Below, one piece after another: positions 26,545 through 35,226 of a DNA stretch of 64,000 nucleotides (within the stretch, counting starts at the first letter, position 1; every line of letters starts with the position of its first letter). A program made the translations under genes and the position numbers. Origin of the DNA: Streptomyces sp. Mut1 (GTDB lineage Bacteria > Actinomycetota > Actinomycetes > Streptomycetales > Streptomycetaceae). The stretch is taken from assembly GCF_030719295.1 (NCBI RefSeq), contig NZ_CP120997.1:3286001-3350000 (forward strand). The letters run 5' to 3'. The notes beneath the pieces were generated by a model. That model ran no database searches. It had not been told where the DNA came from and saw only the letters and a list, made by a program, of their open reading frames with translations.

Positions 26545-27930
26545 GTGGCTGCGATGCAGCTGACGCGCACGCATCGCGTGCTGATCGGGCTGGTGGTGGC
26601 CGGTGCGGTCCTGATCGCCGCGATCGGCTTCGCCGGTTCCTACGCGGCGGTGCGCGAACTGGCCCTTCAGAAGGGGTTCGGGGACTTCTCGCTGGTCTTC
26701 CCGATCGGCATCGACGCGGGCATCTGCGTCCTGCTGGCCCTGGACCTGCTGCTGACGTGGCTGCGCATCCCCTTCCCGCTGCTGCGCCAGACGGCCTGGC
26801 TCCTGACGGCCGCGACGATCGCGTTCAACGGCGCCGCCGCCTGGCCCGACCCGCTCGGCGTCGGCATGCACGCCGTGATCCCGGTGCTCTTCGTGGTCTC
26901 CGTCGAGGCCGCCCGCCACGCGGTGGGCCGGATCGCGGACATCACCGCCGACAAGCACATGGAAGGCGTCCGCCTCACCCGCTGGCTCCTCTCCCCCGTC
27001 CCCACCTTCCGCCTCTGGCGCCGCATGAAGCTGTGGGAGCTGCGCAGTTACGAGCAGGTCATCAAGCTCGAACAGGACCGGCTGATCTATCAGGCCCGCC
27101 TCCAGGCCCGCTACGGCCGCAACTGGCGCCGCAAGGCCCCCGTCGAGTCCCTGATGCCGCTCCGCCTCGCGAAGTACGGCGTACCGCTGGCCGAGACCGG
27201 CCCCGCGGGTCTGGCAGCCGCCGGCATCGAACCGGCCCTCCTCCCCCCGGCCCCCGCCCCGGCCGCCGCAGCCCCCGCGGTGGAGACGGCCCAGCAGCAC
27301 CCCGAACTCCCCCAGGCCGCACACCAGCCGCAGCAGCAGCACCAGCAGCCGCCGGCCGACCCTCAGCAGCCCCAGGAGCACCCCCAGCAGCCCGCCCCCG
27401 CGCAGAACGAGGAGAACCCCTGGTTCCCCGCGCAGGCGACCGCCAAGGTCTACGAGGGCACGTACAACCCCGACTACGAAGGCCCCGAGCCCACCCCGCT
27501 CCAGGTCCCCTCGGGTCCGGGCGGCCGCACCCGCCCCCTGGGCAACGTGGGCACGGTCGGCAGCACCGCCCCCGAACAGCAGCTCCCCTTCCCGGAACAG
27601 CTCCCGGGGCAGCTCCCGGAACAGCTCGCGCAGCAGCAGCTTCCGCAGCAGCAGCTCGCGGAGCAGCCCGTCGCCGAGGCCGCCGAGGAGTGGGCCGAGG
27701 AATGGGCGCAGGAGGACGCGGAGTTCAGCGAGATCGCGTACGAGGTGTTCGCGGCGTTCGTGACCGAGAACAACGACTACCCGAGCATCGCGGTGCTGGA
27801 CATACACCTGTCGGACGGGCACAACGTGCGGCACCCGCGCAGCGAGGCGCTGATCCGGCAGCTGATGCCGCTGTTCAAGGAGCGCTACGCGGCGGAGCAG
27901 GCAGAACTCGAAGCCGACCACATCGCATAA
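26545..27930 (+). CDS. DUF2637 (SpdB-like) membrane protein with Gln/Pro-rich linker
   Basis: 461 residues. The first ~125 residues form four membrane helices of the DUF2637 type (VLIGLVVAGAVLIAAIGFAG, then SLVFPIGIDAGICVLLALDLL). A cytosolic basic helix region follows (LWRRMKLWELRSYEQV), then a long Pro/Gln-rich linker (about 230-380) and a C-terminal helical domain (EVFAAFVTENNDYPSIAVLDIHL) that looks DNA-binding-like. DUF2637 proteins occur with conjugation and spread genes and in the core genome; this one has no plasmid genes around it. GTG 26545 or ATG 26554 may be used. Confidence 0.85.
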   Translation: MAAMQLTRTHRVLIGLVVAGAVLIAAIGFAGSYAAVRELALQKGFGDFSLVFPIGIDAGICVLLALDLLLTWLRIPFPLLRQTAWLLTAATIAFNGAAAWPDPLGVGMHAVIPVLFVVSVEAARHAVGRIADITADKHMEGVRLTRWLLSPVPTFRLWRRMKLWELRSYEQVIKLEQDRLIYQARLQARYGRNWRRKAPVESLMPLRLAKYGVPLAETGPAGLAAAGIEPALLPPAPAPAAAAPAVETAQQHPELPQAAHQPQQQHQQPPADPQQPQEHPQQPAPAQNEENPWFPAQATAKVYEGTYNPDYEGPEPTPLQVPSGPGGRTRPLGNVGTVGSTAPEQQLPFPEQLPGQLPEQLAQQQLPQQQLAEQPVAEAAEEWAEEWAQEDAEFSEIAYEVFAAFVTENNDYPSIAVLDIHLSDGHNVRHPRSEALIRQLMPLFKERYAAEQAELEADHIA

Positions 27931-27986
27931 GCACCAAGCACCACGCACCACGCACCACGCACCTGGCACCTGGCACCTGGCACCTG
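27931..27986. repeat. Eight perfect-phase heptanucleotide repeats (GCACCNN)
   Basis: Directly after the stop codon come one GCACCAA, three GCACCAC and four GCACCTG units with no interruption. The array ends nine bases before a terminator hairpin. Confidence 0.9.
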
Positions 27987-27994
27987 GCAGACCG

Positions 27995-28025
27995 AAGGGC
28001 CGCCCCCACCGAGGGAGCGGCCCTT
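27995..28025. terminator. Hairpin between the convergent DUF2637 gene and lysS
   Basis: AAGGGCCGC (27995-28003) pairs with GCGGCCCTT (28017-28025). Read either way it ends in a short A/T-flanked stem, so it can serve both genes. Confidence 0.8.
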
Positions 28026-28036
28026 CACACATCCGC

Positions 28037-29803
28037 TTACGCGCCGAGCAGCCTGCGCACCCGGTCCGCCCCCACCGCGAGCAGCAGCGTGGGCAGGCGG
28101 GGCCCCGTGTCGCGGCTGACGAGCAGCCGGTAGAGCAGGGCGAAGAAGGACCGCTGGGCGGTCTTCAGCTCGGGCGTCGGCTTGGCGTCGGGCTCCAGTC
28201 CGGCGAGGACCTTCGGCACGCCGTAGACGAGCGTGGTCAGCCCGTCCAGGGACCAGTGCGTGTCCAGCCCCTCGACCAGCAGCCGCAGCGACTCGCGGCC
28301 CTGCTCGTCGAGCGAGCCCAGCAGGTCCTTGTCCGGCTCGTCGCGGACGACGGTGCGGGCCTCGGCCGGGACCTGGGTGGTGATCCAGGACTCGGCGCGG
28401 TCGAGCCGCGGCCGGGCCTCGTCCAGCGAGGTCAGCGGGTTCGCCGGGTCCAGCTCGCTGAGGATGCGCAGCGTCTGGTCCTGCGCACCGGCCGTGATGT
28501 CGGCGACGGAGGCGAGCGTGCGGTACGGCAGCGGGCGCGGCGTGCTCGGCAGCTCACCGGCCGCGGTGCCGATCGCGCGGGCGTACGCGGCGGCGTCGGC
28601 CGGCAGCACGGAGCCGTCGGCGACCTTGCGGCCCAGTGAGTCCCACTCGTCGTAGAGCCGCTGGATCTCCTGGTCGAAGGCGATCTTGAAGGACTGGTTG
28701 GGCTTGCGGCGGGCGTAGAGCCAGCGCAGCAGCGGCGCCTCCATGATCTTCAGCGCGTCGGCCGGGGTCGGCACGCCGCCCTTGCTGGAGGACATCTTGG
28801 CCATGCCGGAGATGCCGACGAAGGCGTACATCGGGCCGATCGGCTGGACGCCGTCGAAGATCTCGCGGACGATCTGGCCGCCGACGACGAAGGAGGAGCC
28901 GGGCGAGGAGTGGTCGACGCCGGAGGGCTCGAAGATCACGCCCTCGTAGGCCCAGCGCATCGGCCAGTCGACCTTCCAGACCAGCTTGCCGCGGTTGAAC
29001 TCGCTCAGGCGGACCGTTTCGGCGAAGCCACAGGCCGAGCAGGTGTAGTTCAGCTCGGTGGAGTCGTCGTCGTACGAGGTGACGGTGGTGAGGTCCTTCT
29101 CGCAGTTGCCGCAGTAGGGCTTGTACGGGAAGTAACCGGCGGAACCGCCGCTGCCGTCGTCCTCGCTCGCCGCGCCGGAACCGGCCTCGGCCTCCAGCTC
29201 GGCTTCGTCCACCTTCTTCTGCTGCTGCGGCTTCTTGCCGCCCTTGGCACCGCCGGCCGCCGGGTCCTTCTTGGTGCGGTAGCGGTCGAGGACGGCGTCG
29301 ATGTCGGCGCGGTGGCGCATCGCGTGCAGGATCTGCTCGCGGTAGGTGCCCGCGAGGTACTGCTCGGTCTGGCTGATGCCGTCGTACTCGACGCCCAGCT
29401 CGTCCAGGGACGCGGTCATCGCGGCCTTGAAGTGCTCGGCCCAGTTCGGATACGGGGACCCGGCGGGCGCGGGCACCGAGGTCAGCGGCTTGCCGATGTG
29501 CTCGGCCCAGCTCTCGTCCACGCCCGGGACGCCGTTCGGCACCTTGCGGTAGCGGTCGTAGTCGTCCCAGGAGATCAGGTGCCGCACGGTGTGGCCGCGG
29601 CGGCGGATCTCGTCGGCGACCAGGTGCGGGGTCATGACCTCGCGGAGGTTGCCGAGGTGGATCGGGCCCGACGGGGAGAGGCCGGAGGCGACGACGACCG
29701 GTTTGCCAGGCGCACGACGCTCCGATTCGGCGATGACCTCGTCCGCGAAGCGGGAGACCCAGTCGGTCTCGGTGCTGCTCTGACTCTGAGCCACGGTCGG
29801 CAC
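28037..29803 (-). CDS. lysS: Lysyl-tRNA synthetase, class I
   Basis: 588 residues, Rossmann-fold class I LysRS rather than the class II type of most bacteria. HIGH-type motif is SGPIHLGNL, KMSKS-type motif is KMSSSKGG. A zinc-binding pair is seen in YCGNCEK and YTCSACGF. A Lys/Gly/Glu-rich insertion (about 205-245) is typical of Streptomyces orthologues. I chose the GTG at 29803 (start VPTVAQS, as in relatives); ATG at 29827 is the alternative. Divergent from argS. Confidence 0.95.
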   Translation of the reverse strand: MPTVAQSQSSTETDWVSRFADEVIAESERRAPGKPVVVASGLSPSGPIHLGNLREVMTPHLVADEIRRRGHTVRHLISWDDYDRYRKVPNGVPGVDESWAEHIGKPLTSVPAPAGSPYPNWAEHFKAAMTASLDELGVEYDGISQTEQYLAGTYREQILHAMRHRADIDAVLDRYRTKKDPAAGGAKGGKKPQQQKKVDEAELEAEAGSGAASEDDGSGGSAGYFPYKPYCGNCEKDLTTVTSYDDDSTELNYTCSACGFAETVRLSEFNRGKLVWKVDWPMRWAYEGVIFEPSGVDHSSPGSSFVVGGQIVREIFDGVQPIGPMYAFVGISGMAKMSSSKGGVPTPADALKIMEAPLLRWLYARRKPNQSFKIAFDQEIQRLYDEWDSLGRKVADGSVLPADAAAYARAIGTAAGELPSTPRPLPYRTLASVADITAGAQDQTLRILSELDPANPLTSLDEARPRLDRAESWITTQVPAEARTVVRDEPDKDLLGSLDEQGRESLRLLVEGLDTHWSLDGLTTLVYGVPKVLAGLEPDAKPTPELKTAQRSFFALLYRLLVSRDTGPRLPTLLLAVGADRVRRLLGA

Positions 29804-29971
29804 GTCCTTCTCTCGGGTAGGACTCATAGGGGCACCGCCCATTCTCCCAGGTGCGGCCCGCAGCGCGAAAACGGCTTTACGGGGCCCCGCGGCACGGGCG
29901 GAAAACCCGTTTACACGCCGTGGGATACTTGAGGTCATCCCTTGTACCCCTACGGAAACGGCAGCCAGCTC

Positions 29972-31741
29972 ATGGCCTCGGTCAATTCCCTCGCTTCCAC
30001 GCTCCAGCAGCAGCTGGCGGACGCCCTGACGGCAGCACTGCCGGAGGCCGGCACCGCGGACCCGCTGCTGCGCCGAAGCGACCGGGCCGACTTCCAGGCC
30101 AACGGCATCCTGGCGCTCGCCAAGAAGCTCAAGGGCAATCCGCGCGAGCTGGCCGACCGGGTCACGGCCGCCCTCCCGGCCTCCGAGCTGATCAAGGACA
30201 TCGAGGTCTCCGGCCCCGGCTTCCTGAACGTCACGCTCGCCGACCGGGCGATCACCGAGACCCTCGCGGCGCGCGCCGCCGACGGCGACCGGCTCGGCAT
30301 CCCGGCGAACGACGCGGCGGGCACCACGGTCATCGACTACGCCCAGCCGAACGTGGCCAAGGAGATGCACGTGGGCCACCTGCGGTCCGCCGTGATCGGT
30401 GACGCGATGGTGCGGATCCTGGAGTTCACCGGCGAGTCCGTGGTCCGGCGCCACCACATCGGTGACTGGGGCACCCAGTTCGGCATGCTCATCCAGTACC
30501 TCACCGAGCACCCGGACCAGCTGGACCACGAGGGCGGCAAGAAGGACGGCGAGGCCGCCATGTCCTCGCTCAACCGGCTCTACAAGGCGTCCAGGGCCCT
30601 GTTCGACTCGGACGAGGAGTTCAAGGCCCGCTCCCGGGACCGGGTGGTCGCCCTCCAGGCCGGGGACGCGGAGACGCTGGCCATGTGGCAGCGGTTCGTG
30701 GACGAGTCGAAGATCTACTTCTACTCGGTCTTCGACAAGCTCGACATGGAGATCAGCGACCCCGACATCGTCGGCGAGTCCGGGTACAACGACATGCTGG
30801 AGGAGACCTGCCGCATCCTGGAGGAGACGGGCGTCGCCGTCCGCTCCGAGGGTGCGCTCTGCGTCTTCTTCGACGACGTGCTGGGCCCCGACGGCAACAA
30901 GGTCCCGCTGATCGTCAAGAAGACCAACGGCGGCTACGGCTACGCGGCGACCGACCTCTCCGCGATCCGCGACCGGGTGCGGAACCTCAAGGCGGACACC
31001 CTGCTGTACGTGGTGGACGCGCGGCAGTCGCTGCACTTCAAGATGGTCTTCGAGACGGCCCGCCGGGCCGGCTGGCTGAACGACGACGTGAAGGCGCACC
31101 AGCTCGCGTTCGGCACGGTGCTCGGCAAGGACGGCAAGCCGTTCAAGACCCGTGAGGGCGTCACGGTCCGGCTGGAGGACCTGCTGGACGAGGCGGTCGA
31201 GCGGGCGACGGCCGTGGTCCGGGAGAAGGCCGAGAAGGTGGGCCTGTCCGAGGACGAGATCGTGGAGAACGGCCGGTACGTCGGCGTGGGCGCCGTGAAG
31301 TACGCGGACCTGTCGACCTCCGCCGTGCGGGACTACAAGTTCGACCTGGACCAGATGGTGTCGCTGAACGGCGACACGTCGGTGTACCTCCAGTACGCGT
31401 ACGCGCGCATCCGGTCGATCCTGCGCAGGGCGGGCGACGCGAAGCCGGTCGCGCACCCGGAGCTGGAGCTGGCCCCGGCCGAGCGGGCGCTCGGCCTGCA
31501 CCTGGACCAGTTCGGCGAGGCGCTGGCCGAGGTCGCCGCGAACTACGAGCCGCACAAGCTGGCCGCGTACCTCTACCAACTGGCGTCGCACTTCACGACG
31601 TTCTACGACCAGTGCCACGTCCTGAGCGAGGACAACCCGGCCGAGGTCGTGGAGAACCGGCTGTTCCTCTGCGACCTCACCGCCCGCACCCTGCACAAGG
31701 GCATGGCGCTGCTCGGCATCCGGACGCCCGAGCGGCTCTGA
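29972..31741 (+). CDS. argS: Arginyl-tRNA synthetase
   Basis: 589 residues, class I. The N-terminal Arg_tRNA_synt_N domain (start [15 protein letters not shown]) precedes the catalytic core with [16 protein letters not shown] (HIGH) and the C-terminal DALR anticodon-binding domain ([14 protein letters not shown] onward). The KMSKS position is weak, as is usual for ArgRS. The ATG at 29972 is preferred over 29942 because it matches the family start. A strong terminator follows. Confidence 0.96.
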   Translation: MASVNSLASTLQQQLADALTAALPEAGTADPLLRRSDRADFQANGILALAKKLKGNPRELADRVTAALPASELIKDIEVSGPGFLNVTLADRAITETLAARAADGDRLGIPANDAAGTTVIDYAQPNVAKEMHVGHLRSAVIGDAMVRILEFTGESVVRRHHIGDWGTQFGMLIQYLTEHPDQLDHEGGKKDGEAAMSSLNRLYKASRALFDSDEEFKARSRDRVVALQAGDAETLAMWQRFVDESKIYFYSVFDKLDMEISDPDIVGESGYNDMLEETCRILEETGVAVRSEGALCVFFDDVLGPDGNKVPLIVKKTNGGYGYAATDLSAIRDRVRNLKADTLLYVVDARQSLHFKMVFETARRAGWLNDDVKAHQLAFGTVLGKDGKPFKTREGVTVRLEDLLDEAVERATAVVREKAEKVGLSEDEIVENGRYVGVGAVKYADLSTSAVRDYKFDLDQMVSLNGDTSVYLQYAYARIRSILRRAGDAKPVAHPELELAPAERALGLHLDQFGEALAEVAANYEPHKLAAYLYQLASHFTTFYDQCHVLSEDNPAEVVENRLFLCDLTARTLHKGMALLGIRTPERL

Positions 31742-31772
31742 GCACACGGCACGGCCCGCGCGAGCGGAAGGC

Positions 31773-31817
31773 GGCGGGGCCCGGCGGCACTTCGGTGCCG
31801 CCGGGCCCCGCCTTTTT
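31773..31817 (+). terminator. Rho-independent terminator of argS
   Basis: A perfect 18-bp GC-rich stem (31773-31790 with 31795-31812), a TTCG tetraloop, then TTTTT. Confidence 0.95.
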
Positions 31818-31845
31818 CGGCTACCCCGGAATTCCCCGGCTACCC

Positions 31846-31859
31846 CCGAAATATTTCGG
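31846..31859. promoter_or_regulatory. Perfect 14-bp palindrome before the RsbW-like gene
   Basis: CCGAAATATTTCGG lies 70-83 bp upstream of the ATG in an unusually AT-rich patch. It could be an operator or part of the promoter. No known consensus is matched. Confidence 0.4.
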
Positions 31860-31928
31860 ATACGGAACGGTCCCGGGGGCAAAAGAAGAATCCAGACCGT
31901 TGGACGAACCTTTCCCTGGGGGCGAAAG

Positions 31929-32345
31929 ATGAGTGACCCTCGCACAGCGCCTGACCCGCCTTCGCCCGAGGCCATTACCGAGGCCGTGCCCCCACCGGCG
32001 AAAGCGGCCGACGCCCGCGCGGCGGCCGCCGCGTTCGTGGAGTCGCTCGACCCTCCGCCCTCCCCCTCGGCCGTCCAGGACCTGCTGCTGCTCGCCTCGG
32101 AACTGGTCACGAACGCGGTACGCCACGCGGGAGCCGTCACGGCGCTGGCGTTCGGAGCGGACGAGAAGGCGCTGTACGTACAGGTCGCGGACCCCAGCCC
32201 GGACCGCCCGCGCCGGCGCGTCCCGGATATGACGGGCGCGGCCGGCGGTTTCGGCTGGCCGCTGGTCCTGAAATTGGCCAGGAAAGTCACCGTCCGGAAC
32301 CACATGGGCCAGGGAAAGATCATCAGCGCGACAATGGCCCGCTGA
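31929..32345 (+). CDS. RsbW-like ATP-binding protein (HATPase_c_2)
   Basis: 138 residues. The N-box is LASELVTNAVRHAG and the G-box-like region is GGFGWPLVLKLA; the GHKL fold is single-domain, as in anti-sigma kinases of the RsbW/SpoIIAB type. In Streptomyces many such orphan proteins exist, with partner sigma or anti-anti-sigma factors encoded elsewhere. No partner gene is adjacent. Confidence 0.9.
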   Translation: MSDPRTAPDPPSPEAITEAVPPPAKAADARAAAAAFVESLDPPPSPSAVQDLLLLASELVTNAVRHAGAVTALAFGADEKALYVQVADPSPDRPRRRVPDMTGAAGGFGWPLVLKLARKVTVRNHMGQGKIISATMAR

Positions 32346-32484
32346 CCCTCCACTCGCTTTCCGGGGAAAGCGAAAGGCGCACCCCGGGGCATCGTCGCCC
32401 GAATGGCGTTGACCGCGCGCCCCGCCGCAGGGGATGGTGGCGCGTCCGGTGAGCACCGGACGTGTCACCAGGGGTGGGGATCAC

Positions 32485-33996
32485 ATGCAGGACACCGGGC
32501 AGACGAACACGCCCGAAACGGCACCGCCGCCGGAGGAGCCGAGACCGGAGCCCGGGGCACGGGCCGCGTCCGAGGCCGCCGCGGCAGCCGTCCGGGAAGC
32601 CCTCCGGAGCGAGCGCCCGGCGGACGCCCGCAAACAGGCCACCGCCGCGCTGGAGGCGTACGGCCCCGACCCCGACCTGTACCTCCTGCTGGGCCGGGCG
32701 CACGTCGCCGAGGACGAGGACGACCACGACGACGAGGCCGAACGCGCCTACCGCCGGGGGCTCGACGCCTTTCCCGACCACCTGGCCCTGCTCACCGCGT
32801 ACGCCGAACTCTGCCGGGCGGCCGACGCGCTGGACCGCCCCGGCCGCCACGCCCGCGCCGACCGCCTCATGGCCCGCGTCGCCGAACTGGCCCCCGGCTC
32901 ACCGGAAGCGCTCCGGCTCAGCAACCCGGCCCCGGTCTGGGCCGCACAGCCCCCGACGCCCCGCCTCTCCGCCTCCCACACCCAGCGCCACGACGTCCGC
33001 AGCGCCCTGGCCGCCGCTCCGAACCTGGCGGAGGCGGCCCGCCGAGCCGACGAGGAGGCGGGGCAGCACCCGTACGACCTGCGTCTCGCCATCCGTGCCG
33101 AAACGCTCACCGCGTTCCTCCGCCCCGGCCGGAGGCTGCTCCTGGGCCAGGTCAGGGCCCCGTATCTGAGCGTGCTCGCCGTCCTGGCCGTGGGCGCCCT
33201 GGCCCTCGTCCCCGAGTCGGCCGCGCCCTGGTCGATGTGGGCGGGGGCCGCCGCGCTCCTCACCCTCGTCCCGTACCGCCTGCTCGCCGTCCTGGAGAGC
33301 GGCGCCCGTTCCCGCGCCGTCCACCGCACACCGCCGCTCCCGGAGGGCGCGCCCGAACCGGCGAGTCCCCTGCCCCCGCCGCCCCCGCCCGGCGCCCGGG
33401 ACTTCGTGCTGCTGGGCACGGCCCTCACCCTGGCGGTGTTCGCGGTGGTCTCGCCGCTGGCGTTCAAGTACCCGGCGGACACGAGCTATCCGCACTACAC
33501 GGCGACGGCACCGAAGACGTTCCGGGGCGCCCCGCTGTTCTCCGCCGTCCCGGTGGTGGACGGCGTCAGCTCGGACATGGCCTCGCTGTGGACCCGGGCC
33601 CTGAACGCCGAGGGCGCGTTCGCCTACGTCTACGGCGAACTCGCGGACCGGGATGGCCCCATCGGCCCGGCCGCCCTCGTCTTCGGCGCGGTGGGCGACT
33701 TCCGCAACACCCCCGACAAGGCCCTCAAGGGCTACGAACTGGGGCTCGCCGAGTCGGACTCGACCATCGACGGGGTCTGGAAGCCGGACCCGGGTCCGGA
33801 CGGCCGCCGGCTCCGCTGCGTCTCGTACGCGGACGACTCGGAGACCCCCGGCTCCCGCGTGGCGTGCAGCTGGGTGGACAACGGGAGTTACGGCACGGTC
33901 GTCATGAACGAGCCCGGTCTCGACCACGAGACCGCCACGAAGGCCGTCCGCACGGCCTTGGACGCGGCTCTGCTTCGCGATGATCGCGCACTGTAA
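32485..33996 (+). CDS. TPR-containing membrane protein
   Basis: 503 residues. A cytosolic N-terminal half has TPR-like repeats (PDPDLYLLLGRAHVAEDEDD, ERAYRRGLDAFPDHLALLTAYAELC with its pair). Two membrane segments follow around residues 228-270 (YLSVLAVLAVGALALVP and WAGAAALLTLVPYRLLAVL) and a third near 325-345. The C-terminal ~150 residues, probably extracellular, contain two Cys (LRCVSYAD, VACSW). Function unknown. The ATG at 32485 is preferred to the GTG at 32434. Confidence 0.8.
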   Translation: MQDTGQTNTPETAPPPEEPRPEPGARAASEAAAAAVREALRSERPADARKQATAALEAYGPDPDLYLLLGRAHVAEDEDDHDDEAERAYRRGLDAFPDHLALLTAYAELCRAADALDRPGRHARADRLMARVAELAPGSPEALRLSNPAPVWAAQPPTPRLSASHTQRHDVRSALAAAPNLAEAARRADEEAGQHPYDLRLAIRAETLTAFLRPGRRLLLGQVRAPYLSVLAVLAVGALALVPESAAPWSMWAGAAALLTLVPYRLLAVLESGARSRAVHRTPPLPEGAPEPASPLPPPPPPGARDFVLLGTALTLAVFAVVSPLAFKYPADTSYPHYTATAPKTFRGAPLFSAVPVVDGVSSDMASLWTRALNAEGAFAYVYGELADRDGPIGPAALVFGAVGDFRNTPDKALKGYELGLAESDSTIDGVWKPDPGPDGRRLRCVSYADDSETPGSRVACSWVDNGSYGTVVMNEPGLDHETATKAVRTALDAALLRDDRAL

Positions 33997-33998
33997 CC

Positions 33999-34023
33999 AC
34001 CCGTACACGTATCTTGTACGGGT
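33999..34023. promoter_or_regulatory. Inverted repeat before the XRE regulator
   Basis: ACCCGTACA (33999-34007) and TGTACGGGT (34015-34023) form a perfect 9-bp inverted repeat with a 7-base spacer, 45 bp before the XRE start. It is placed well for autoregulation; it could also form a weak terminator for the upstream gene, whose stop is three bases away. Confidence 0.5.
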
Positions 34024-34067
34024 CGGGCGCGCGTGAAGAAGGGGCCCGGGTGGGGAGTGGGCTCCGT

Positions 34068-34889
34068 ATGCAAAAGAACAACCGCCTGCGCAAAGACGCG
34101 ACGGCCAAGAAGCTCGTGGGCGCGCTGGTCGCCCGGTTCCGTCGGGCGAGCGGCCTGACTCAGCATCAACTCGCTGACGAGGCCAACGTCCAGCCGGAAA
34201 CCATCGCCTCCATCGAGCAGGGCCGCCGGAACCTGGTTCCCGCGCTGGCCCGTGTCCTGGACGCCATCCTGGACACCAAGGGGGCGCTCATCACGGCGCT
34301 GGAACACCTGCCGGAGACCGACCTGATCCCGGTCTGGGCCGAGGAGTACATGGACCTGGAGCAGGAGGCGCTGTCCCTGTCCTGGTACGACAACCAGCTG
34401 CTGCCGGGCCTGCTCCAGACCGAGGCGTACGCCCGCGCGGTCTTCCGCAACCGCGTCCCCGTCTTCAGCGAGGAGCAGATCGCGGACCAGACCGCGAACC
34501 GGCTGAAGCGCCAGGAGATCATGCACCGCGACAACCCGCCGACGATCAGCTTCGTGATCTGGGAGCCTGCGGTAAGGCTGCAACTCCTCAGCGGCGAGGA
34601 GCACATGGAGCAGCTGCGCCATCTCCGCCGCTGCGCCGACCTCCCGGGCGTCTGCATCCAGATCCTGCCCCTGAGCCATCGCATGCACGCCGGTCTGGAC
34701 GGCCCCTTCATCCTGTTGGAAACCCCGGACTTCCAACGCGTCGCGTACTCCGAAACACAGCGCGGCAGCCTGCTCGTCTCCAACCCCGACGAGGTCAGCA
34801 TCCTCGCGCAGAAATATGCGATGCTGCGAGCCCAGGCCCTCACCCCGGAAGAGACGAGGGCCCTGTTGGACCGTCTGCTGGGAGAGTAA
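34068..34889 (+). CDS. WhiJ-like XRE-family regulator (HTH plus DUF5753)
   Basis: 273 residues. The N-terminal XRE HTH reads FRRASGLTQHQLADEANVQPETIASIEQGRR; residues ~95-270 form the DUF5753 ligand or protein-binding domain (LLPGLLQTEAYARAVF, LPLSHRMHAGLDGPFILLE). Streptomyces genomes have many such regulators paired with a DUF397 protein, WhiJ being the studied example; the DUF397 partner is thought to counteract the regulator. The next gene overlaps by one base (TAATG), confirming the pair. Confidence 0.93.
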   Translation: MQKNNRLRKDATAKKLVGALVARFRRASGLTQHQLADEANVQPETIASIEQGRRNLVPALARVLDAILDTKGALITALEHLPETDLIPVWAEEYMDLEQEALSLSWYDNQLLPGLLQTEAYARAVFRNRVPVFSEEQIADQTANRLKRQEIMHRDNPPTISFVIWEPAVRLQLLSGEEHMEQLRHLRRCADLPGVCIQILPLSHRMHAGLDGPFILLETPDFQRVAYSETQRGSLLVSNPDEVSILAQKYAMLRAQALTPEETRALLDRLLGE

Positions 34890-35188
34890 TGAGCACCGCA
34901 CGTAAGTGGTTCAAGTCCAGCTACAGCGGCGACGAAGGCGGGCAGTGCCTCGAAGTCGCCTACGACTGGTTCAAGTCGAGTTACAGCGGCAGCGAAGGCG
35001 GCGCCTGCCTCGAAGTCGCTTACAACTGGGTCAAGTCCAGCCACAGCGGCAGCGAGGGCGGCCAGTGCGTCGAGGTCGCCGCGCACCCCACCGCCGTGCA
35101 CGTACGTGACTCCAAGAACCTGGAGGGCCCCGTCTTCACCGTCGCGCCCGCCGCCTGGGCCGCGTTCACCGGGCATGTGGGGCGCTGA
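34889..35188 (+). CDS. DUF397 protein with three tandem N-terminal repeats
   Basis: 99 residues. The usual DUF397 protein has one W-x-KSSYSG...CVEVA motif followed by a VRDSK segment. Here the 20-residue unit starting WFKSSYSG occurs three times (residues 7-66) before the single VRDSKNLEGPVFTVAP. The copies are close (DEGGQCLEVA, SEGGACLEVA, SEGGQCVEVA). The start codon overlaps the XRE stop, so the two are coupled. Probable partner/antagonist of that regulator. Confidence 0.93.
   Translation: MSTARKWFKSSYSGDEGGQCLEVAYDWFKSSYSGSEGGACLEVAYNWVKSSHSGSEGGQCVEVAAHPTAVHVRDSKNLEGPVFTVAPAAWAAFTGHVGR
34907..35086 (+). repeat. Three in-frame 60-bp tandem repeats inside the DUF397 gene
   Basis: Units at 34907-34966, 34967-35026 and 35027-35086. 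Differences are mostly at third codon positions, so the reading has been kept under selection after duplication. Confidence 0.93.
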
Positions 35189-35226
35189 GAAGTCCACTGT
35201 CAGTGGGGGCACTTAGAGTCACCGAT

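Noticed and set aside
26545..27930. DUF2637 protein considered as evidence for a conjugative plasmid
   Set aside because: No tra, rep or kor-type gene is adjacent, and core genes lysS and argS follow directly.
27931..27986. Heptamer repeat considered as replication iterons
   Set aside because: No replication gene or AT-rich region is nearby; it sits between a stop codon and a terminator.
28037..32392. A 1451-residue minus-strand open frame that would fuse lysS with upstream sequence
   Set aside because: Only the part below 29803-29827 is LysRS. The rest is antisense to argS and the RsbW-like gene.
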